A stretch of DNA of 64,000 nucleotides from Onthophagus taurus (lineage: Eukaryota; Arthropoda; Insecta; Coleoptera; Scarabaeidae): positions 5,642,001-5,706,000 of the forward strand of contig NC_091976.1 in assembly GCF_036711975.1 (NCBI RefSeq), written 5' to 3'. The position numbers and the translations under genes were made by a program. Each line of letters starts with the position of its first letter. The first letter of the stretch is position 1. The notes under the pieces were generated by a model that had not been told where the DNA came from, ran no database searches, and was given only the letters and a program-made list of their open reading frames with translations. This document shows, piece by piece, positions 52,793 through 64,000 of the stretch.

Positions 52793-55700
52793 CTACGCAA
52801 AATTACCCACCTTTGCTGCTGCTGTATGTGACATTTTACCAAACAAAGGTAATTCTAAAGCGAGATTCTTCTGACTAATGCAAAGTAAAATCAAAATATC
52901 TTTCCGTGTTGATACATCCGCCTCGTACCAATTCAAATTATATATAGCTGTCGATATATCACTCGCCTAACACAAAAAAGAACAGTTCAATATTATGTTT
53001 GATTTTAAGATATTACGAATAAATCTAATTATTTGAACTAAAAGCACTATCATTAGAACTAACACTAGAACTAGAAACTTTCGAATTAGTCGTGCGTCTT
53101 TTGAAAAAAGTGGTTGACTTTTCGGAAGCCATGTTCATTGTGACAAAATTGATAAGAGATCTTACAATCCGCTCCATCACACTTGCAACATAAGGTAGGC
53201 AACTCAAACCGACTGACATTTACCGTGTCTTCTTTGTGCTTGCGTTGCTTGGCGGCTCGCTAGATATCCCTTAGAGTGTAGCCGTTCTTCTGGCGTACAT
53301 CTTTTAGAAATCCTTCTTCTTTCTTTAAATTCTTTTTATCACATATCTTTTCCGCTCGCTAGAACTACGCTTAGATCACTGATCTCTTCTGGTGCTTATC
53401 ATCACCTCGTCTCCATTCCATCCCTAATTCTATTGATACTAGCTCAGGTTGCTATCAATAGAATTATCGTCGCCGTTTCCACGATCCTAACTCTACGTTC
53501 TCATAACACATTTTAATCGGACATTATTATAAATGCTGCAAAAACATCTTCCTTCCCCTTTGTCGCATCCGTATACATTTCCATAACCTTCTTTCTCACT
53601 TCTACTTCCTCACCATCCACTTCGCAGTAACACCATGGCTCCGCATGCATCTCCTCTGCCAGATATAGCGGTGCCACCCCGCACACTTTTTGTAGAGCAT
53701 CAGAAAGGCTCCCGTCTCCCACAATAGGAAGGGTTTCTGTGATAAGTTTAATTCTTTCACATTCCTGCTATCTCTGGACCTCTCACCTCAGATTTCGGTG
53801 TCATACAATAATGCATGCATCATATTTTTTTCATTCTACCAATTACTCCCCAATCCTTGGATGCGATCACTGCCATTCTTCTCATTATCCGAGCTATCTT
53901 ACCTTTCACAAATTTCCCGTGCTCACGCAGTTAAGTAATAAGTTTTACTCAATTTCTTCAGACCACAAAACAATTCTTCCAACTTTTCTCTAGAACAGTG
54001 TTTCCCAAACTTTCAGCATATATGTACCCCTGTTGTAATTATCAAAACATCTAGTACCCCTCGTTAAAAAAAATGTTCTTTTAGCATCAACCAAAAAATA
54101 AATATTATATTAGTTCTTTTTACTACAAAAACAAAATAATAATAATAAAATAAAATGGATAATAATAAAGTATAATAAATAAATGTAATAATAATAACAT
54201 TAACGAAAGCATCAGTGGGATGGATGAATTTGTTTATGTTGAGATGATGGCAAATGATTATAATCAGGTTCCCTATTCGTTAATTTTAATTGAAGATGCG
54301 GCTCCACATCCAAAATCCTGTTTCTTTTTTTTGACTTAATATCGACTAATGCTGAAAACGCAACTTCACATAGATATGATGTTGGAAATGGCAAAACATG
54401 TTTTAACACTTTTTCTGTAAAATTCGGATATAGTTGTTGCATTTGCAGCGAAAAAGATGCTAAAGAACACTCTTTATGTTTATTTTTCAAAAATCCGTCT
54501 GCAGATAACTTCAAGAGCTGTTCTTGTTCCACATTAGATAAATTATCTGGCATGGCAGATGAATCAATATTAAACGGATGTCTTATCCATTCGAGGTTTG
54601 TCGTTAAATCCGGAAAATAATTTTTCAGGTCCTCTTGTAATGCGTCCAAATGCTTTATCAGATGATTTTATTACAAATTCATGAAGAGAGGGAAACGAGT
54701 CTCTCCATTATTAACTCTAGTTTTCCATAACGTTAATTTTTCAATTGAAGCGTTTACTTTGTCCTGGACATGAAACAATGAAATATCTTTACCTTGTAAT
54801 GATAAATTGAGTCCATTTAAAATAGAGAATATATCTGCTAAGTATGCCAATTTGGATAGCCACGTTGAGTCATGTAGACACTTTTTCAGTTCAAATTTAT
54901 CATTAAGAAAAACTCGAAAAAGTTCTTGTCTCAGTTCAAATAATCGACTTAAAATTTTTCCCCGAGATAGCCAACGTACATCAGTATGAAAAAGCAGTTG
55001 GGTATGGCTGCTTCCCATTTCTTCACACATTTGTGCAAAAAGTCTTGCGTTTAAAGGTCGACCTGTAATATAATTAACGATTTTCACGCTTTCATCAAGA
55101 ACTTTTTGCAGATCAGCAGGCATCTTACGTGTTGCCAAAGCCTCTCTGTGAATGCAACAATGAATTTTTGCAATGAGTCCTTTATTACTGCCGACCATAC
55201 TTTTTGCACCATCTGTACTAATTCCAACACATTTAGTCCAATTAATTTTGTTATGTTGCATAAATTTATTCATAACGTTAAAGATATCTTCTCCTGTTGT
55301 ATGACCTAATAAAGGCTGGCAAAATAAAAAGTCGTCGTGAATTTCTTGGTTCTTTTCGTATCTAACAAACGCCATAAGATTTGCAAAATTTGTGATATCA
55401 TCGACTTGTAATGCATAATAACGACTTTGAGAAATATCAGACAATAACATCTGTTTCACATTATTGGCCATATCAATTATTCGTCGATGAACTGTATTAT
55501 TTGACAAGGGTACACGATCAAGAGTTTGTTTTGCTTTATCACCTATCATTACTTCTGACATTATTTTGGCAGCCGGCTTGATTAAAGTTTCGCCAATCGT
55601 CTCCGCAGCACCACAATTCGCAATTAAAAGCGAGAGGCGATACGAAGTTTTTAGGATTTTTTGATTGTCATCTCCTGTTAAACCTCTCATTACTTTTTGA

Positions 55701-57956
55701 GATTGATTTAAAGTGATTTAAATCTTTGAGTTTATATTCAAAAAATTCGATTGGTTTATCTTTGTATTCAAAGTGCTTTCGTCAAAATGTCGCTTTAAGT
55801 TCGATGGTTTCATACTTTCATTGGTAAGGTTTTCAAAATAAATTACGCAAAGTGGAATGGGTTCCTTTCCATCACCACTCCACGAGAAGCCCAATTTAAG
55901 GTATTATTTGTCGTATTTTCGAGTCTTCCTTGCTTTTTGTTAACCGGTTTTGAAAAAGTTTCGTCTTCGATAATTTCATGAGTTGCTGTTCGTTCAATTT
56001 CGTTTACTTTGCATTTAGAACATCCGGGTTGCAACCAGCGATCCATAATCTTCATTATTAGATATACACATTATATTTTATAAAAATAAATAAAAAACAA
56101 TAAAACTTACTAAAGAAAGCACCTAAAAAGTAATGCAATTAGAAAAATCGCACCGAAAGCTAAAAGGAGACACACGCGATATCAGTTCAATAGCGACTGA
56201 AGATTTTTACTTGAATGCCCGGGGAATCACGCCGCCAAAAAGTAACATATATACAGGAATAACAAATTTTGAATTTTTTTTAATGTTTAATCAAAAAATA
56301 GTTAAAAGTTTGCTGCACCAGGCGTAGGAAAAGTTCAATGCAACGTGTACCCCCATCAAACTGTTCCTGTACCCCTGGTGGTACGCGTACCACAGTTTGG
56401 GAAACACTGCTCTAGAATAACACACCCTACACTCCTCTACCTATTCCCCATAAACCTTCCACGCTTCCTCCCATTCCTCTCAATCTTTTTCACAGACACA
56501 TCCGAGATGAGTCATCCAGTGCTGTTCTGACTGTTTGACTCTCCTAAACCATTCATTCATTTTTATCATGGACTTGTGGGAAATATTACGTTGGCCAAAG
56601 TGGACGTTACATCGAGTGCCACATCAAGGAGCATGAGAGGGATGTACGACTGCATTTGCAGAGCATTGCCACAAAAAGGGATACACGCATATGAAAAGTG
56701 CTGGTAATTTCGACAAAGCCTTCTCCACCAACAAAAAGGTTGCAACATGGGATCTGAAGCGTTAACCACTTTCTTCAGAAGACGCACGGCTTAACGCGAA
56801 AGATTCTAGTTCTAGGTTTACTATTAGTTCTAGTTTATATCAATACAATTATCAAATTTAATTATGTAATTTTTATTCATACCGCAGTAGTAAATCGTTG
56901 TCCAATTGTATGTATTAGAAACAAAACTAAAAAGTTAGTTAAGGCCATCGATAGACTTAATAAATTTTGTCTCTAAAATTACATCAATTATTAATATGCG
57001 ATAATAATTTAATAGAACATTCTTACCAGAACGAAGTCAGTAGTCGACATTGTTAAAGAAATTAGAATCAAAAATTTTGTAGGTACAAGAAACTCAATAA
57101 AAAATTTTTTAACCACTTGAAACTTCCTAAAAGTCCAAAATTTTTTATAAAATATCTAAACAAACAAACATTTTCAATACCTGAATATATCTTCATGGGA
57201 CAAGACGATATATTGTAAAATTTTAAAATTTCTTTTCTTATTTCTGTCCAAATTTATATCAGCAATAATATTCTTAAGATTTGTTATACGTACAACCAAC
57301 AATTCCATCGAATACCAATACGACAACAATATATGTAGTAACACATTCATGACAAATTCCATAGACCATATTTGAAATAATACAATTAATATTATTTGCC
57401 ACCACTTTAAATTAAATGGTACGTAATATTCAAACACTAAGCAGTGTGCAGTATTTTTGAACTTTGAACAATTATGCACTGAAATGGCATAGTATGACAT
57501 AAAACGGATTAAGAAAAATGGTAGATAACGAAATATTTTTAATATAATTTTCATATTTCTTTCAACAAATATAGGTCTTTGCGGAAAAACGAATTGTTTA
57601 AAATCGCTCAATAGGGTAATCATTTCAAATAACTCTAGACGATACCGCACTATCTGAATGTTTAAACAAATAAGTAATAATCCCATTGAAGTAAATTCCA
57701 TAGTACATATACATTTTTCAAAATTTGTTTTATAATCTGAAATCATAAAATAGAAATGATTAAGATGTCTGCTTCTTATCAATATATTTAAATAAAACGT
57801 ACTTAAAATATCTGTTATTAGTGGATAAATTAACCAAATTACATTCACCATCAGCAAAATAATAGGTTTGGTTCCTCGAAATCCATCTGCGGTTGGCCAA
57901 CACTGATAATTACGAAAACTTTTTTCAAGAATGTAAAACCCGAGTGTTTTCGACAT
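52793..57956 (-). CDS. Odorant receptor (7tm_6), copy A
   Basis: Four exons: 57956-57181, 57126-57027, 56972-56883 and 52966-52793. All splice sites are GT-AG, phases match, and the model encodes 379 residues. It starts MSKTLGFYILEKSFRNYQCW. Several hydrophobic helices follow, then a C-terminal block (TTDFVL, GQRFTTA, ASDISTAIYNLNWYEADVST, RKDIL) typical of insect odorant receptors, which form ligand-gated cation channels with Orco in sensory dendrites. The family usually ends with a short SYSxx motif exon. Here exon 4 stops at 52793, but a GGTAAT donor just before it, also present in copy B, suggests a missing small last exon. Intron 3 (3.9 kb versus about 90 bp in copy B) is filled by transposons. 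Whether the gene still works is unknown. Confidence 0.85.
53996..56409 (-). mobile_element. hAT transposon, 2,414 bp, 8-bp duplication
   Basis: The ends are CAGTGTTTCCCAAACTTT at 53996 and AGTTTGGGAAACACTG ending at 56409. CTCTAGAA stands on both sides (53988-53995 and 56410-56417). These are classic hAT features. The element contains one transposase gene on the minus strand, with N-terminal frameshifts and two adjacent stops, so it is no longer active. Confidence 0.95.
54212..56055 (-). pseudogene. hAT transposase, ZBED5/SCAND3-like
   Basis: It starts MKIMDRWLQPGCSKCKVNEI (56055). A frameshifted BED-finger stretch follows (near 55700-55850, SNESMKPSNLKRHF). The long frame 55690-54671 has TLDRVPLSNNTVHRRI, YALQVDDITN (first Asp), WTKCVGISTDGAKSM (second Asp) and CCIHREALATRK. 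The same frame meets two consecutive TAA codons near 54662-54667 and resumes to 54212. That last part contains the hAT dimerisation end (YLCEVAFSALVDIKSKKRN). Domesticated vertebrate ZBED5 has the same layout. Few lesions suggest a relatively young insertion. Confidence 0.92.
56565..56735 (+). pseudogene. GIY-YIG nuclease fragment of a Penelope-like element
   Basis: The plus strand reads CGKYYVGQSGRYIECHIKEH, ERDVRLHLQSIA, and in another frame FDKAFSTNKKVATWDLKR. The KYYVGQSGR/EH pattern is the GIY-YIG endonuclease that Penelope-like elements carry after their reverse transcriptase. Truncated at the left, it runs directly into the CTAG-rich terminus at right. Confidence 0.65.
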
Positions 57957-58552
57957 TTTAAATGCTGCTGAACTATATTAACTGAATCGAACGAAGAAGC
58001 TCGTGCACATCATTAAGAAAACATATTTAAAAATTACATTATGGTAATTGATCTTGAATCAATAATGGTATTTTTATTATTTTTAAATATTCTAATACCA
58101 AGGACATAATTTATTACAGCTTCGCATATGTGACTTTTCTTTCCACATGCATAACAAACGGTTCCGATTTTCCGTCCTGTATTCCCGTTTTTGTTACCGA
58201 TTTATTGCCAGGTAAAGACATTCGAAGGAAATATGTAAGATGACGCGGTCAAGCGGAAAGAAAAGAGAATTAATTACTACGAGAAGGAAAGATCGAAGCG
58301 CAGACAGAGATAAGAAGAATAATATAGAAAAGAGATCAGCGTAAAAAAAAGTTGAGGCAAGAAGAGAATTTGCTATAAGTCCGGCTAATTTTCACCACTT
58401 CGTATTTGATCGATATTTATGCATATGAGAGCAGAAGAGCATAGTAGAAAATCCAAATGCATGCCGGCGTACTGTTGGTGGCTAGAGATCTCGTGATGAT
58501 GTCTACTTCGGTCGGCAGTCTGGGACCAACAGTTACTACTCAACATCATTAC
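57957..58552. other. Spacer between receptor A and an I-type LINE
   Basis: No gene is recognised. A minus-strand scrap near 58150 (GTVCYACGKKSH) resembles a retroelement zinc knuckle. Bases 58230-58340 are purine-rich. The first 100 bases should contain the promoter of receptor A, but no clear element stands out. Confidence 0.3.
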
Positions 58553-61500
58553 ATTATTATTATTATTATTGCTGCCGGGCTGAGGAGAGCAGCTCCTCTC
58601 GTTACCGCGACCTATAAGATCTATTGTAACTTTAGCCCTCCAAAGGTTTAGGGCAAATGTAGGTCCTTAATGAAACTTAGTATTGTGCTGAGATCTTGAA
58701 CCTTTATGTCGGTAGGTAACAGGGGAGTTTTACCGAAGATGTTGTGTCTTAGACGGCCTCTGTCGACGCAATTGCACAGTATATGTTCAGCAGTTTCTGA
58801 CTCGTCGTTGCATAGTCGACAAGTTTGATCCTCAGCTTGTCTAATGTGGAAGAGGTGGTATTTTAGGTGTGCATGGCCGGTCAGGTAACCTGAGAGCGTT
58901 CTTAGATCCCCTTTGCTGAGGCATAAAACCTCTTTGGTTTTGTTTTGCGACGGAGTTATCATACTCTTCGCTTGTCTGTGACCTGGAAGTTCTTTCCAGC
59001 GTAAGGCTATCTTTGAAACCTCCCAGTTGTTGATTATTTGTTTTAGGTGGCTTTTTTGTAGTCCAGAACCAGGTTGGGGTCCAATGAAGGGCGTGTTTGC
59101 TGCCTCTTTGGCCAGCTTGTCGGCCTTCTCATTGCCCTCAATGTTGCTGTGACTTGGAACCCACCATAGGGTAACATCATTGCCCCTAGCGAGTTCTCTC
59201 AGGTTGTTGGTACACTCTCTGATCAGTGCGGAGTCACACGTGTAGGCCTGAATTGCCTTTAAGGCGGCCTGACTGTCAGTGAAAATGTTTATGGATGCAC
59301 CGTTTTGTCCCTTCTTTAAGTTTAAAGCGGTGCAGAAGTTTATAGCAAGAACTTCTGCTTTGAAAATTGTTAAGTCCGAGCTGAGGGGCAATTTGATGTG
59401 GCTATTTGATCCACCGATGCCCATGCCTACTCCAGATGAAGCAATCCCTGCTTCTAAAATAAGCAGGAATTGCTTCTAAATATGACCTTATACGGTTGGT
59501 TGAAATTGTATTCCGTCGGTATGAGGTCCGTTTTAATTTCAATCAGGTGATTTAGACATGGGTCCTTGAGGATCTCGAGGTGTCCTCTAAGGTTACCCTG
59601 CATCAACTTGAGTGAACAAACTGTTTTCAGTGATAAGGCACTTAAGGCTGCCTCCTTTTGTAAATATAAATGGACCGGTGTGAGACCGAGTAGGGCTTCC
59701 AAAGCAGCCGTCGGACAGGATCTCATTGCACCCGTTATGTTAAGACATGCTAACCGCTGGATTTGTGCCAGCTGTTGTTGTGCTGTCTTATGTTTGGCTT
59801 TTGGCCACCAAACCAATGAGGCGTAGGCGACCATGGGTCTAATTATTGCTACGTAGGCCCAATGAGCCATTCGTGGTTTGAGACCCCAGTTCCTTCCTAG
59901 GTGCCTGCGGTAGATCCTCACCTTATCTAAGTGTGAGTTCCAGTTTAGTTTACTGTCAAGTATTACCCCTAGGTATTTAGTTTCTGTTTTGAAGTTAATA
60001 GTTCTGCTTTCAATGGAGGGTGCTTTTATTTGTAGCTTCCTTCTCCGAGTGAAAGGGACTATCTCAATTTTATTGGGATTGATGCTGAGCCCATTGCTTC
60101 TACACCAAGTACTGGTGAGTAGTAGGGCTTTCTGCATTAGTTGAGTTATGATTGAATCATATTTACCTCGGATTGTGATTACCAGGTCATCAGCATACCC
60201 TTGTATCTTAAATCCGTTTTTAGTTAGGGTGTTCATCAAGTCATCAACTACCAGGCACCATAATAGAGGTGATAGCACTCCCCCTTGGGGACATCCTCTT
60301 AACGCCTTTATAGTCAACGACTCGCCTCCCAGACTGGCTGTGATCTGCCGACTTTTCAACATGACTATACACCACTTGATTGTCGACGGATGTATGTCTT
60401 TTACGTTTAGAGCCTTTGTAATAATTCGGAAATTATTTAATGGTTTTGGGAATAAACCATACGAATTGTATATTCCTGGCGTGCAACCATTTTTTTCTAA
60501 AAACCAAAAATCAAGTCTCGCGTTTACGTCCGACGTCCGGGATGGTGACCAGACGTCGAAATAAATTTTGAGAAAGATTAATGTACAAGCAAATTTATGG
60601 GGAAACGTAGATAACGAAAAAGTCGTTAAAAATACAATAGACGCTAGAAAACGTAAAGGTTTGATGGCTCCCACAGTTTTGGATTTACGTGATGATTTTT
60701 GGGATTAGCTAGTGGCGGATGTTGTCTTCTGGCCCCGTGGTCAAAAATTGTTCCCTTCCCCAAATTCCCTCATTGGCTCAGAAAATTATTGTAAAACATC
60801 CGCCCCGTATTTTTGATTGGCCCAGGTGTCGGGGACATCCAGGCGATAGGAACGCCTCAAGAAGGTTTTTGCATCCCTCCAACACCCGAGGTTACTTAAG
60901 AGCTTGTAAGACCTTTTTCAAGACAATCATAATCATAATCAGAATAATAATAACAATCACAAGAGATTTTTGAGTCGAAACGTCGTCAGCGCTCCGTTAG
61001 ATAGCAACTTAGAATTCGCTTTAACGCCAATTCTAAGTGTCGTCGTATATCGAGAACTGTGACTTAGTTTCATTTGCGAACATTCTTTGTACTTCGGGCA
61101 TCCGTGTCGGTAATTGTGTTTCCACTGAGGATTTGGTGCGAGAGTGGTGTTGGAACCTTCCCGGTTAACTTCCGAGAAGCCACCAAAAAGGATCCAGGGT
61201 TGCGATCCATCGGCGCACCACCAAATCGGAATACAAGTCCTGAGTAAGTCTGTTTGCCAGTTTCCGTTATCACCTATCTGTCAACGAGTATTAGCTGTCG
61301 AGGTTAGATTCAGGAATATCTCTTTTTTTTTAAGTAATGTCGGGTCATAAATAAGCATAGGTAGATTTTAAGGTTCATTTTTTTGTTCATTGTCTATTTT
61401 TACTTGTTATTTTGTTAATATAGTTTAAGTGTGGTTAGAACACTTGTATTTTGATTTTCCCCTTTTCCTGACAGAGCCTTAGTGCAAGAACCCACGGTTC

Positions 61501-61995
61501 TGAAATAGTGACCGCGCGCTTGTCATTAGTTTTGAATGATTTGCTAAGATCAATTAGGGGTCTTTCAGACTAAGAATTAGGAAGCGCGAAATACTGTTTC
61601 TGGTGGCAGCGGTATTACCAAAGGTCGAGACCGTTCAGAGGCGGCCTCACCACACCTTCTCTATGGATTCATATGAGGTGTTATCAAACGCACCTTCTAT
61701 GTCTATGAAAGCACATAGGGCTATCTCTTTGGTTGCAAGTGCCTCCTCTAAAGTGCTAGTCAAAGCATGAAGACCGGTAATTGTTGATTTTGCTTTCTGG
61801 TAAGCATGTTGGCTAGGGTGGAGTGGATTTGTGACAAGCACTCCATTCCTTAGGTATTGATCGATTACATTTTACATCCCTTTGAGGAGAAATGAAGTTA
61901 GGCTAATTGGTCCTTATGCCTTGGGGTCCGCGTTTGAACGCCTACTACCTTTAGGTATGAAGACTACCTTTACTTTCCTCCATTGAGTGGGTATA
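58553..61995 (-). mobile_element. I-type LINE with RNase H, split by an LTR
   Basis: Reading leftwards from about 61995: RT start (GSRRSNADPKAYGPISLTSF near 61930, SQHAYQKAKSTITGLHALTS, FIDIEGAFDNTSYESIEK). The insertion 60417-61654 follows. Then comes ALNVKDIHPSTIKW to 59454, with RGCPQGGVLSPLLW, GYADDLVITIRG and TKYLGVILDSKLNWNSHL. After a frameshift near 59450 comes RNase H (59424-58648): FKAEVLAI (Glu), FTDSQAALKAI (Asp), NEKADKLAKEAA (Asp). A zinc motif CRLCNDESETAEHILCNC closes it. The 3' end is an ATT/AAT microsatellite at 58553-58573, typical of I elements. The first RNase H Asp (TDGS) is lost. The 5' half (gag, endonuclease) is absent. Not active. Confidence 0.9.
60417..61654. mobile_element. 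Putative solo LTR, 1,238 bp
   Basis: The insert begins TGTAATAATTCGG and ends CACCACA, the TG...CA ends of an LTR. It is flanked by CCTT at 60413-60416 and 61655-61658. Excising it with one CCTT rejoins the LINE frame exactly (SIEK followed by ALNVK). No second copy of its start or end is found inside, so a solo LTR is the simplest reading. One plus-strand stretch near 60640-60706 (DARKRKGLMAPTVLDLRDDF, W, D, stop) looks coding-like, which would be odd for an LTR and leaves a deleted element as an alternative. Confidence 0.7.
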
Positions 61996-62880
61996 TAGCT
62001 AAAGCTGTATATACTTCGACAAAGGTTTCGTTTTCTGGAGAATCAAGTATATTTGTATACTTGCTTTGAGAATATGTCGTTTTTCTTTACTCAACAAAAT
62101 GATCTTCTTGTGGATATATAAGAATATGATAAGCTTGAGCCAAGAGTAATAATCTTCGTTCAAGAATATATTTCTCTCAGTGTATAGCACTTATCAAAGA
62201 GTAACTAGCATTTTGAAATTTATACAAGGCATAAATTACATTTGTTTTTGATTATGTATCTCAATTGTACTTTTGTTGTGCTTTGATTTAAATAAATTTT
62301 GATTTGATTTGAATATGTTACTTCGCGGAGTCAGCGAGAAAACCTATATAACGGCATTACACTCAGCTCTATCAGAAAATGTTATAATATATAGAGATTT
62401 CCAGAAAAACTAAAAGAGATGAACAATATTTATGCTAAATTATTTGGGTTAACAAAAAATAAAAATTGACATGTTTCGGCTCATGACGATATCTTATGAC
62501 TGTTACAATACACAGTACGTATTGTTACAACCGCTTTAGTTAATAACCCCTTGAATAGTCTCTTACGTTTTCTTCTTAATAGGCAATTAACATAAACGTA
62601 GGTATGAGTAATAAATTGTAAATATGATTGTGTGTTTCTTCTTTAATTTAGACTTTTTTGCTTCCAAAACCCATTAATTTTTTAAGTGAAAACTTGCATT
62701 GGTTGCATATTGATTTGTATTAAAATCGGTGATTAGTCAACTTGGTTGTATTTAGTGATAAATTAATGTTAATAAAATATTTAAGTAGTTTTTTTTGTCA
62801 TAATTTTTGATATACAATTAAAAAATGCAAAAGTTCTCTTGTATTCCTTAAAAAATATCATTAAGGTTAAAATTAAAAAA
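61996..62880. other. Spacer before receptor B 3' end
   Basis: AT-rich sequence without recognised gene. A motif near 62470-62510 (ACATGTTTCGGCTCATGACG) resembles the 3' flanks of Penelope or DIRS-type elements. If the receptors have a short last exon, that of copy B should lie just left of 62881; I did not find a convincing one. Confidence 0.3.
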
Positions 62881-64000
62881 TTACACAAGATTACCAACAT
62901 TTGCTGCTTCTGCATGTGATATTTCACCAAACAAAGGTAATTCTAATGTGAGTTTTTTCTGACTAATGCAAAGTAATGTCAAAACATCTTTCCGTGTTGA
63001 TACATCCGCTTCATACCAGTTCAAATTATATATAGCTTCAGCTATATCGCTCGCCTATTACAAAAAAAACAGTCTAATGTTTGATTTTAAGAATTTTCGA
63101 ATAAATTTATTATTATTATTTATTAGTAGTAATTATTATTCATACCGTAGTAGTAAATCGTTGTCCCATTGCATGTATCATTAATAAAGCTAAGAAGTTT
63201 ATTAGGGCCACGCATAGACTGGCTAAATGTTGTCTCTAGAATTATATCAATTATTATTTATGTATGTTATAATAATTTAATTTGAAAATTCTAACCAGAA
63301 CAAAATCAGTAGTAGACATTGTTAAAGAAATCAGAACCAAAAATTTTGTAGGTACGAGAAAGGCAGTAAAAAAATTTTTAACGACTTGAAACATCCTAAA
63401 AATCCAAAATTTATATAAAACATCTAAACAATTACAAATATTTTCAATACCTGAATATGTCTTCATGGTACAAGACAACATATTGTAAAGCTTTAAAATT
63501 TCTTTTTTTATTTTTGTCCAAATTTATATCCGCAATAATATTATTAAGATTTCTTAAACGTACAACTAACAATTCCATCGAATACCAATACAATAAGTTT
63601 ATGTGTAATGTAGTATTCATGGTAATCTCCATAACCCATATTTGAAACAACACAATTAATGTTACTTCCCAGTGTTTCAACGCAAACGGTACGTAATATT
63701 CAATTACTAAGCAATGTGTGGTATCTGTAAACTTTGAACAATTATTCAGCAAAATGGTATAGTTTGTCACAAAATGCGTAAACAAAAATGTTCCATAACG
63801 AAATATTTTTATTATAATATTCATATTTTCTTCAATAAATGTAGTTCTTTGCGGAATAATAAACTGATTAAAATCGCTCAATGCGTTAATCATTTCAATT
63901 AAATCACAACGATAACGCACCATTTGAATAATTAAACAAAAAAGTAAAAATCCTATTGAAGTAAATTCCATAGTAAATAAACATTTTTCAAAATTAGTTT
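62881..64000 (-). CDS. Odorant receptor (7tm_6), copy B, partial
   Basis: The same exon pattern as copy A: exon 1 from beyond the window edge to 63451, exon 2 at 63395-63296 (100 bp), exon 3 at 63235-63146 (90 bp) and exon 4 at 63054-62881 (174 bp). Lengths and phases are identical to copy A. The protein reads in parallel to copy A (MEFTSIGFLLFCLIIQMVRY, GQRFTTT, NLNWYEADVSTRKDVL). The N-terminal part lies outside the window. The introns are short and free of transposons; intron 3 is about 90 bp. No stop or frameshift is seen. The two receptors are a tandem duplicate pair, both on the minus strand and about 4.9 kb apart. A further short terminal exon is possible, as for copy A. Confidence 0.88.

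Larger units (their letters stand above)
53036..56845. mobile_element. Penelope-like element pair in receptor intron 3
   Basis: The two ends are inverted copies of a CTAG-rich terminus (ACTAGAACTAGAA..TTTCG, CGTGCGTCTT, AAGTGGTT) at 53040-53115 and 56745-56838. Inside the left end, the minus strand encodes the end of a Penelope-type reverse transcriptase (LPYVASVMERIVRSL near 53200, NGYTLRDI upstream). Inside the right end, the plus strand encodes a GIY-YIG nuclease piece. Two 3' portions of the same family in inverse orientation is a known Penelope arrangement. A hAT element interrupts the unit. Confidence 0.65.

Overview
The window is AT-rich insect nuclear DNA. The evidence is spliced genes with short GT-AG introns, two odorant receptors of the insect-only 7tm_6 family, a secreted histidine acid phosphatase of the kind insects carry in tandem arrays, and a dense nest of arthropod transposons (jockey, R1, I and RTE-like LINEs, copia, Penelope-like, hAT, foldback, Merlin-like, many MITEs). 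A beetle is my best guess, but that is inference. I see no rRNA, tRNA, CRISPR or bacterial operon.

Left part (1-13.4 kb): a TFIIIA-like zinc-finger gene (minus) stands head to head with CCDC22 (plus, five exons, 554 aa, exact phases). The third CCDC22 intron is 8.7 kb because two transposons lie end to end in it. One is a 3.8 kb foldback element whose long inverted arms are built of about 160-bp tandem repeats and whose centre carries a broken Ulp1-type protease/PHD-finger gene. The other is a 4.8 kb terminal-inverted-repeat element with a decayed transposase, itself invaded by a jockey LINE. A partial copy of CCDC22 exon 2 lies just downstream of the gene.

Middle-left (13.5-34.3 kb): LINE remnants surround a broken tandem array of acid phosphatase genes. 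There is one exon 1, a 3' fragment of one copy, the main body of another copy, and the exon 1 of a third. An R1-clade LINE with a 12-bp target duplication, and a LINE split by a 1,273-bp MITE with perfect 15-bp termini and a TTA duplication, follow. The MITE contains very strong nested palindromes.

Middle (34.3-37.4 kb): SAAL1 (minus) and CDK5RAP3 (plus, the UFM1-ligase adaptor) are intact and divergently transcribed from a 330-bp spacer. These are the best-preserved host genes.

Right part (37.4-64 kb): a Merlin/ISXO2-like transposase relic, several inverted-repeat elements, a small predicted tail-anchored coiled-coil protein, RTE-like LINE pieces, a YqaJ exonuclease relic and an internally deleted copia element. 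Two tandem odorant receptors on the minus strand close the window. The first has its third intron filled by a Penelope-like pair into which a 2,414-bp hAT element (8-bp duplication) has jumped. Between the receptors sits an I-type LINE with RNase H, whose reverse transcriptase is split by a putative 1,238-bp solo LTR. The second receptor runs off the right edge.
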